Below, in pieces: positions 22,898-28,989 of a DNA stretch of 50,047 nucleotides. Source of the DNA: Candidatus Iainarchaeum sp. (GTDB lineage Archaea > Iainarchaeota > Iainarchaeia > Iainarchaeales > JAGVWC01). The notes beneath the pieces are model-generated. The model searched no databases. It worked only from the letters and a program-made list of their open reading frames with translations, and had not been told where the DNA came from. How positions within the stretch are numbered: position 1 is the first letter of the stretch; each line of letters starts with the position of its first letter. The stretch is from assembly GCA_018304465.1 (NCBI GenBank), contig JAGVWC010000006.1:1-50047 (forward strand), in the 5' to 3' direction. A program made the position numbers and the translations under genes.

Positions 22898-23779
22898 CCT
22901 AACCAATTTTCGGGCCAATGCCGCGGCACCAATCGCGCCGCCAAACGACGATAAATCCGTTTTCTCGATCATCAAACCCCGTGAAAGAGAAGGATACAAC
23001 AATTTTTTGGCTGTTTTTTTGGCCGCATTCACCAAAAACGGGGAATTGGAAAGCCCGCCCGCCAACACCACGCGATCCAAATGCAACGTGGACACGAGGT
23101 TCGCTACCCCGATTCCGACCCAATACCCGGTTTCTTCCAGCACTTTGCGCGCTTTCGTATTTCCGCCCCTGGCAAGCTCCGACACAAGCAACGGGTTAGA
23201 AACCGGCAACCCCGCGAGTTTTGCCCGGCGAACCACCGAAAGCGCATTGGCTTGGGCTTCCAAAGAACCTTTCACCCCTCCCGAATCCACAAAACCCGAA
23301 TCTGTCACCACGCACTGCCCGAACTCGGACGCGAAATTTTTTCCATGAAACAATTTTCCTTCAAAGACCAAGCCGCATCCAATCCCGGTTCCCAAAGTCA
23401 ACACCCCTAAAAAAGACGGCTTTTTTTTCGCGGTCACGAACTCGCCAAACGCCCACGCATTCGCGTCGTTTTCAACCGCCACAGGAAGCTTTAAAGACGA
23501 AAACTTTTTTCCGATCGAAAACAATCCCGGACCATACAAATTAAACGAATCCGAAACCGTTTTTTTTCGGGAGTCCACGCACCCCGCGGTTCCGATCCCG
23601 ATGGCGGACACATCCAACCGATCGCTCCAAAACCGCGTGTGATGCAACAGCATCGAAAACAACTTTGAAGAAGAATCCGGCGTGTCAAACGAAAAAAATT
23701 CGTACACCGCGTGACGCGCGTCCACCAAGCCAAGCAACGACTTGGTTCCGCCGATGTCCACGCCGACTACAAAAGACAT
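22868..23779 (-). CDS. ROK-family sugar kinase
   Basis: A 303-residue ROK protein from MSFVVGVDIGGTKS. It has the phosphate-binding DIGGTK, the catalytic Asp in VENDANAWAFGE, and LTLGTGIGCGLV. ROK kinases phosphorylate glucose, N-acetylglucosamine or N-acetylmannosamine. The classical zinc motif (CxCGxxGCxE after ExGH) is absent: this protein has ASEFGQ and then VDSGGVKGSLEA. It follows NagB with a one-base overlap (TGATG), so it is translated with it. The pair fits phosphorylation of an amino sugar followed by deamination of its 6-phosphate. The C-terminus is short and basic (KKGGPKGPS) and its stop lies in a structured DNA element. Confidence 0.85.
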   Translation of the reverse strand: MSFVVGVDIGGTKSLLGLVDARHAVYEFFSFDTPDSSSKLFSMLLHHTRFWSDRLDVSAIGIGTAGCVDSRKKTVSDSFNLYGPGLFSIGKKFSSLKLPVAVENDANAWAFGEFVTAKKKPSFLGVLTLGTGIGCGLVFEGKLFHGKNFASEFGQCVVTDSGFVDSGGVKGSLEAQANALSVVRRAKLAGLPVSNPLLVSELARGGNTKARKVLEETGYWVGIGVANLVSTLHLDRVVLAGGLSNSPFLVNAAKKTAKKLLYPSLSRGLMIEKTDLSSFGGAIGAAALARKLVRKKGGPKGPS

Positions 23780-25218
23780 CAGTTCCCCTTCCCTGTTTTT
23801 TCGACCAAAAACAATTCCGCAAACGCCGCCAGATGCATCGGAAGCAACAGCGATTCCGAAAGCCATTCATACAAACTGATTCGGCGAAAAACAGAGAGGT
23901 TCTTGGATTCCAGATCGATCCGCGCGGCGATCACAAACGAGCGGAGTTTTCGGATCGCCAGATACTTTTGCAGCATCACGTCCACGCCGAATTCGAACGC
24001 GGCCGACGCGGAACCCGGCTCGAACAAACCGCGGTCCGATTCAAAACTCCAAAGACAAGAACGAGCATGACGCTTCGTCCACGACACCCCGATTTTTCGA
24101 ACCAAACGATCCGACGCGCCGCAATGAAACCGATTCGGAACCAACACGATGTCCGGCGCCAAAGAATCGAGCAAACGCAACAACTTTTTCTCGTCCGCTT
24201 TTTTGGTCGACGACAATTTTTTGGATTGTTTCGAGCGCACGAACAAACAACGCAGACCCAAAGCATGACCATTGGAAAGCGCTTCTTTTTCAAGCAACCG
24301 CGTGGATTCCGTGGCGCCGCTTTCCTCCAAGACAATACCGAACACCGCGTTTTTCGGTGAAAGCGACCGGAGCAAACCCCCGCAAAACATCGAAGCGTCC
24401 GGAAGACGCGAAGACAACACCACGATTTTTTTCGTTCGCGGCAAATTAAAAAAATTCCAAAGATCCATTTCATCCGCAGGCAATCCCGAAGACGCAAAAC
24501 GGGTCAAAGATGCCGCTAAACTATCCGCGATGACCCACGCATCCGGATGACGCGACAATACGGAAGCCGGACACGCGGTGGACACCGGTCGGTCCAGCAT
24601 CGCCGACACCGCGGGCGCTTTTTCGGTTCCCGTGGCCAGCAACACGACACGCTTTGATTTTAAAATTTCGGATAATCCAAACGAAAACGCTTTTTTCGGA
24701 ACCGCTTCGATCGACGAAAAAAAACGCGCGTTATCCAAACGCGTTTTTTGCGAAAGCGACACGACGCGCACATGCGAATTCAGAAGCGATCCCGGTTCGT
24801 TAAACGCCACGTGACCGTTCTGTCCGATCCCAAGAATCGCAAGATCCACGGGAAACTCTTTTAGAAGCACGTGCATTTTCAACAATTCTTTTTCAGGATC
24901 CAGGGAATGCGGATTCCACAGCAACAGGTTTTTTTTCTGCGCGTTGATCCGCGAAAACAAATGATGATGGAAAAAAAAGTGATACGAATCCGAATACTCG
25001 GAACAATCCAAGTACTCGTCCAAATTGAAAAAAACCGCTTTGGAAAAATCCAGCTTACCTTTTTCATGCGCCCGCACCAGGCGTTTGTACAAACCCAACG
25101 GAGAAGAACCCGACGACAGCAAAAAAACCGAGGACGGCTTTTTTTTCAACTGGTCCGCCACCAAATTGAAAACAACGTCCGAAACCTGATACGCGTTCCG
25201 GCAAACGACAAACCGCAT
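23779..25218 (-). CDS. Glucosamine-6-phosphate deaminase fused to a degenerate PIG-L domain
   Basis: A 479-residue fusion. Residues 1-250 are NagB: LSSGSSPLGLY at the phosphate site, the catalytic Asp67 in LDEYLD, and GHVAFNEPGS at residues 135-144. It turns glucosamine-6-phosphate into fructose-6-phosphate and ammonia. Residues 263-480 have the layout of PIG-L/LmbE deacetylases: KKIVVLSSRLPDASMFCGGL at the start and LAPDIVLVPNRFHCGASD later. The zinc-binding PHPDDE motif reads SRLPDAS, and the second His-rich motif is also altered, so deacetylation is doubtful. NagB-PIG-L fusions are known in bacteria. The gene is followed by ROK with a TGATG overlap. It probably serves amino-sugar breakdown in the cytosol. 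Confidence 0.85.
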   Translation of the reverse strand: MRFVVCRNAYQVSDVVFNLVADQLKKKPSSVFLLSSGSSPLGLYKRLVRAHEKGKLDFSKAVFFNLDEYLDCSEYSDSYHFFFHHHLFSRINAQKKNLLLWNPHSLDPEKELLKMHVLLKEFPVDLAILGIGQNGHVAFNEPGSLLNSHVRVVSLSQKTRLDNARFFSSIEAVPKKAFSFGLSEILKSKRVVLLATGTEKAPAVSAMLDRPVSTACPASVLSRHPDAWVIADSLAASLTRFASSGLPADEMDLWNFFNLPRTKKIVVLSSRLPDASMFCGGLLRSLSPKNAVFGIVLEESGATESTRLLEKEALSNGHALGLRCLFVRSKQSKKLSSTKKADEKKLLRLLDSLAPDIVLVPNRFHCGASDRLVRKIGVSWTKRHARSCLWSFESDRGLFEPGSASAAFEFGVDVMLQKYLAIRKLRSFVIAARIDLESKNLSVFRRISLYEWLSESLLLPMHLAAFAELFLVEKTGKGN

Positions 25219-25229
25219 AAAAAACCACT

Positions 25230-25304
25230 AAAAGAAGGGAATCCAAAAATAAAAGCATTGCGTATCTCCAATTTACCAAAAAACCCAAAAAAAGCCCTTC
25301 TTTT
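25230..25304. repeat. Inverted repeat in the nagB-rpl10e gap
   Basis: AAAAGAAGGG 25230-25239 and CCCTTCTTTT 25295-25304 form a perfect 10-base inverted repeat with a 55-base spacer, just upstream of the nagB start. It may be an operator or a mobile remnant. The rest of 25219-25426 holds a TATA-like GAATATAAG about 60 bases before uL16. Confidence 0.4.
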
Positions 25305-25426
25305 AAGCGGAATTCGACCCGACAACAGCCTCCAAGAAGAGGTTTTTTAAAGGTTTTTTCAGAGAATATAAGTATTCAAAATCGACTTTTTTGTCGTTTT
25401 AATGATTACCGATAGGAATGATGTAA

Positions 25427-26197
25427 ATGGGACTTCGACCAGCCAAGTGTTATCGCGACTCTTCCAAGATGCGCGCCTTTACCCGCTTAGCCATGAAGGT
25501 ACCCGACAAGAACTATATCGGCACCGCTCCCGGAGTCCGCACCCGACAATTTAACATGGGAAACCCCATCAAAAACTTTACCCGCATCATGGACCTTCAA
25601 ATCGGAGAAACCATGCAGATCCGCGACAACGCCATGGAAGCCGTTCGCCAGGCCATCAACCGATACATGCAAAAACACCTGGGCAAAGAAGGCTACTTCA
25701 TGAAAATCCGCGTGTACCCGCATCAAGTACTGCGCGAAAACAAACAAGCCCAAGGCGCGGGAGCCGACCGAATCCAAAAAGGAATGAGCCACCCGTACGG
25801 CCGCCCCATCGGACGCGCGATCCGCGTTCGAGAAGGACAAATCATTATCAGCCTCTTGTGTGATCCCGAAAAAATCGAACTTGCCAAAACCGGATTAATG
25901 CGCGCGGGCCCCAAACTCGGAGCCGTCGTGCACATCAAAATCGGAACCGACGTTGAACGCATCGGAACACGACCCAAAACCGTCAAAGAAGAAGCAGCGC
26001 CGACCATCGAAAAAACCGAAGCCAAAGAAGGCGAAGCCGCCGCCACCGGAAAAGAAGGCGAAAAAGGCAAAGAAGCCCCCACCGGAAAAGACGCCAAGAA
26101 ACCCGAAACCGCCGGCGGCAAAAAAGACACCGGCGGAAAAAAGGACGCCGGAGCCAAGAAAGAAGAACCCAAAAAAGACGCCAAAGGCAAAAAATAA
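25427..26197 (+). CDS. rpl10e: Ribosomal protein uL16 (L10e) with a long Lys-rich tail
   Basis: A 256-residue protein. The first 180 residues are archaeal L10e: MGLRPAKCYRDSSKMRAFTR at the start, then FMKIRVYPHQVLRENK and QKGMSHPYGRPIGRAIRV. It sits in the large ribosomal subunit near the A-site tRNA and peptidyl-transferase centre. Archaeal L10e is usually about 170-180 residues. Here about 70 extra residues follow (from KTVKEEAAPTIEK), low-complexity Lys/Glu/Ala/Gly with repeated GKKDTGGKKDAGAKK. The tail is in frame with no break and codon use is like the rest. It could contact rRNA or neighbouring proteins on the ribosome surface. Confidence 0.95.
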   Translation: MGLRPAKCYRDSSKMRAFTRLAMKVPDKNYIGTAPGVRTRQFNMGNPIKNFTRIMDLQIGETMQIRDNAMEAVRQAINRYMQKHLGKEGYFMKIRVYPHQVLRENKQAQGAGADRIQKGMSHPYGRPIGRAIRVREGQIIISLLCDPEKIELAKTGLMRAGPKLGAVVHIKIGTDVERIGTRPKTVKEEAAPTIEKTEAKEGEAAATGKEGEKGKEAPTGKDAKKPETAGGKKDTGGKKDAGAKKEEPKKDAKGKK

Positions 26198-26284
26198 TGC
26201 CCAAAGACTTTTCGGATTCTTTTTTCCATTTTCTATTTCACTTTTTTCGAGGTTTTTGAAATCTTTGACATCGATTTAACCCCG

Positions 26285-27262
26285 TTGTTTGACGCCGCCC
26301 AAAAACAAAAACCAAAACTCATCGCATTACAGATCCCCGAAGGACTCAAACCCCGCGGAAACGATCTGCAAAACGAAATCGAACAAAAAACCGGGGCCCA
26401 AACCATTCTGTTCATCGACCCGATTTTCGGGGCCTGCATGCTCGCCGACGAAACCGCCAAAGCCCTCGGCGCGGATTTATTGGTTCACTTCGGACACAAC
26501 CGATTCTACAAAGAAAACATTGCCACGGTCTACATTCCCGTTCGCTACACGATCACGGAGCACGAACTCGACCAAATAACAAAAAAAATCCAAACAATTA
26601 TCGCGAAAGAAAAATTTTCTTCCATCGGACTCGTCGCCGTCATCCAAACCATTCACCACCTACCCAACATCCAACAACGCCTCGCGAAACACAAAATCAC
26701 CGCCGTCATCGGAAAAGAAAACGGGTTCATGGAAAACGGACAAATCCTCGGATGCAACTATTCCACCGCCAAACTGATTGCAAACCAAGTCGACGCGATT
26801 TTTTACATCGGAGACGGACGCTTTCACCCCGTCGGACTCGTCATCGACACGAACAAACCCGTTTACACGATCAACCCGTTCACGTTTGAAACCAAAGCCA
26901 TTTCCAACGAACGCGACCAATTCTACAAAAAACGCCTCGGTCTCATCGCCAAAAGCCAAGATGCGAAACACTTCGGAATTTTGGTCAGCACGGAAAAAGG
27001 ACAATGGGGCATCCAAAAAGCGTTGCTTGCCAAAAAGAAAATCGAACAAAGCAAAAAAACCGCGATCATTCTCGTCGGCGGACTCCTAAAACCCGAATAC
27101 ATCACCGGAATCAAAATCGACTGCCTCGTGAACACCGCGTGTCCGCGCATCGCGACCGATGATTCGAACAATTACGGAGTACCGGTTCTTTCGATCTACG
27201 AACTCGAATTCGCGCTCGGAAACAAACCCCTCGAAGAATTCCGACTCGAAAACACGCTCTGA
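26285..27262 (+). CDS. dph2: Diphthamide synthase subunit Dph2
   Basis: A 325-residue archaeal Dph2, a radical-SAM-like enzyme. It transfers the 3-amino-3-carboxypropyl group of SAM to the histidine of elongation factor aEF2. Three cysteines spaced across the protein bind the unusual [4Fe-4S] cluster: GACMLAD, LGCNYSTA and NTACPRI. The substrate region LQIPEGLKPRGND is well kept. The listed start is TTG 26285. The frame is open upstream to 26222 and reads EVFEIFDIDLTPLFDA, which looks like a real N-terminus, but no ATG, GTG or TTG precedes it. The true start may be earlier, using a rare codon. The gene lies downstream of uL16 in the translation cluster. Confidence 0.9.
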   Translation: MFDAAQKQKPKLIALQIPEGLKPRGNDLQNEIEQKTGAQTILFIDPIFGACMLADETAKALGADLLVHFGHNRFYKENIATVYIPVRYTITEHELDQITKKIQTIIAKEKFSSIGLVAVIQTIHHLPNIQQRLAKHKITAVIGKENGFMENGQILGCNYSTAKLIANQVDAIFYIGDGRFHPVGLVIDTNKPVYTINPFTFETKAISNERDQFYKKRLGLIAKSQDAKHFGILVSTEKGQWGIQKALLAKKKIEQSKKTAIILVGGLLKPEYITGIKIDCLVNTACPRIATDDSNNYGVPVLSIYELEFALGNKPLEEFRLENTL

Positions 27263-27298
27263 AAAAGAATTAAATAATCTCAACTGCTTTTGTAATGC

Positions 27299-27997
27299 AT
27301 GACCCAAAAACCACTGCCCAAAACCCTGGTCCAGCGGCTACGCCGAATCGTTCGAAACACCCACAAAAAAGACGGTTCCCTTAAACGCGTATACCGCGCA
27401 TTGGGCCGCATGCAAAACATCGATCATCGGCACCCCGAACGAACCCAAGACATTGCCCCACACGACACAAAATCCTGGGGCGGACGCGTTCGAAAAATGA
27501 ACGTGTCTCGAAACTATCAGCACACTTCCCTGGTTCTAAAGCGCACCCACTGGCGCGGCGCCAAACCCACCATCACGGGACTTCGACGACGCGTACGAAT
27601 TCACAACGCGCTCGCTACGACCGCAAAAGCGATTGGAAAAATCGTGTCGCGACACAATCGGCTTTTTCGGCCTCGCGCCTACCGATTACTCGTGCCCACG
27701 GCTTACGCCATCGGAAAAGACCTCGTCGCCATGCACCACGCCGAATTCGTCAATGTTGAAGAAATCGTGGGACTCCATAACGATCCATGGGACTCCATTG
27801 GAACAACGGAGCGCGGTCGGCAATTGTTTTTGCACATGGCCGAAAAAGGCGCCAACATCGACACCTTACGCCGGATATGCGAGCAAGTATACCGACGCAC
27901 AGGCATCCAGCACATGGACCTGCTGATCACCGGGTTTGAAAACAATCAATTCGTTTTGTTGCCCTTGATCGATTATTCCAAGCAGCCTAAGAAATAA
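27299..27997 (+). CDS. Unrecognised basic protein, possibly kinase-like
   Basis: A 232-residue protein, strongly basic in its first half (RRIVRNTHKKDGSLKRVYRA, LRRRVRIHN). The second half has YRLLVPTAYAIGKDLVAMHH and later YRRTGIQHMDLLITG followed by FVLLPLIDY. That order resembles the hinge, catalytic loop and metal strand of RIO or APH-type kinases, but the usual HxD and DFG residues are not intact. I would not assign a function. TTAAATAATC lies about 25 bases before ATG 27299. It sits between Dph2 and UMP kinase within translation genes, so an RNA or ribosome-related role is possible. Confidence 0.65.
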   Translation: MTQKPLPKTLVQRLRRIVRNTHKKDGSLKRVYRALGRMQNIDHRHPERTQDIAPHDTKSWGGRVRKMNVSRNYQHTSLVLKRTHWRGAKPTITGLRRRVRIHNALATTAKAIGKIVSRHNRLFRPRAYRLLVPTAYAIGKDLVAMHHAEFVNVEEIVGLHNDPWDSIGTTERGRQLFLHMAEKGANIDTLRRICEQVYRRTGIQHMDLLITGFENNQFVLLPLIDYSKQPKK

Positions 27998-28038
27998 GAT
28001 GTCGAGACAAAGGAAGGAATCCGCATCACTGCAAAAAA

Positions 28039-28905
28039 TCAAAACGGAAAATAGTCATCCGGATTCTTTTTTTTCGGACGCACGATTTCGGATTCATCCG
28101 ATTCCTCGGTTTGGGTTTGCGCGTCCCCAGGTGCATCCGAAGATTCTTCCTCGGATTCTTCTTGGATTTCCTCGCTTTCCTGCACCGCGGTTCCGACAAA
28201 CGACGCGCCCCGAATCGCGGACTTGAAATTATCCATGTTGTTGGCGTTCAAAAAAATCGCTCCCACCTGGCTGCGCTTTAGAATCATGGCTGACACCAAA
28301 TCCACAGGAAAATTCTGACCTGGTTTGTGCTCGGCTTTGGACGCAAGATCGAACAATTTTTCAAACGACAACTCGCGGTACAGCCGCGCGCGCGAATTCG
28401 TCGCCGGATTCGAACTGTAAATCCCATCCGTGTTGCTTAGATTCACAAAAGTCGCGTTCAATTTTTCGGCCAGCAACGCGCCCACGGCATCCGTGGTAAA
28501 CCCCGGAACCAACCCGCCAAACACCGGGATTTTTCCCTGTTCCACCAGCGGCGTTGCTTCCTGAAACGACGTCAAAACAAACGGATGCGCCTTGTCCAAC
28601 GCGCACAAAAACAAAAACGCGTTGGCCCGCGTAATCGCGATTCCCAATTCATCCAACGCGAAATTATTGGCGTTTACTTCTCGCGCCGCCGAAATATACG
28701 ACCGAGCGATCGGTCCGCCCCCGACTACCAACGCAAATTTATACCCTTCGGAGGCCAAATTACTAATAGAAACGGCGATTTCACGAATCCTGGCCACGTT
28801 TGGCGTCGAATCCGAAAACAAGGCGCTTCCGCCCACCGAAATCACGAAAATCGAATGGTTTCCACCGTTGGCCGAAGGCACTGAAGAAGAACTCGTTTCT
28901 TCCAT
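28039..28905 (-). CDS. pyrH: UMP kinase (archaeal PyrH) with an acidic C-terminal tail
   Basis: About 288 residues from ATG 28905. The amino-acid-kinase fold is clear: ISVGGSALFSD at the ATP site, LVVGGGPIARSYI, then NLSNTDGIYSSNPATN. It phosphorylates UMP to UDP in pyrimidine synthesis. Archaeal UMP kinases are about 225-230 residues. Here a low-complexity acidic tail is added (from QESEEIQEESEEESSDAPGD to KKKNPDDYFPF). The frame of the tail is uninterrupted. The N-terminal 95 bases of the longer open frame are rejected because they lie in the A/T-rich promoter region. The gene diverges from aRF1. Confidence 0.9.
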   Translation of the reverse strand: MEETSSSSVPSANGGNHSIFVISVGGSALFSDSTPNVARIREIAVSISNLASEGYKFALVVGGGPIARSYISAAREVNANNFALDELGIAITRANAFLFLCALDKAHPFVLTSFQEATPLVEQGKIPVFGGLVPGFTTDAVGALLAEKLNATFVNLSNTDGIYSSNPATNSRARLYRELSFEKLFDLASKAEHKPGQNFPVDLVSAMILKRSQVGAIFLNANNMDNFKSAIRGASFVGTAVQESEEIQEESEEESSDAPGDAQTQTEESDESEIVRPKKKNPDDYFPF

Positions 28906-28943
28906 GGCCTGGTCAAACAGATTCGAAAACAAAACAATCCCGT

Positions 28944-28980
28944 TTTTTTTAATATTAAAAACAAGTTTGTTATATAAAAA
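28944..28980. promoter_or_regulatory. Divergent pyrH/aRF1 promoter region
   Basis: TTTTAATATTAAAA (about 28946-28959) is palindromic and could place RNA polymerase in either direction. TATATAAAAA follows at 28971-28980, but it is too close to the aRF1 ATG (10 bases) for a leaderless start. The first element better fits aRF1, giving a leader of about 10 bases. Start sites are inferred. Confidence 0.45.
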
Positions 28981-28989
28981 TGTGAGCGT

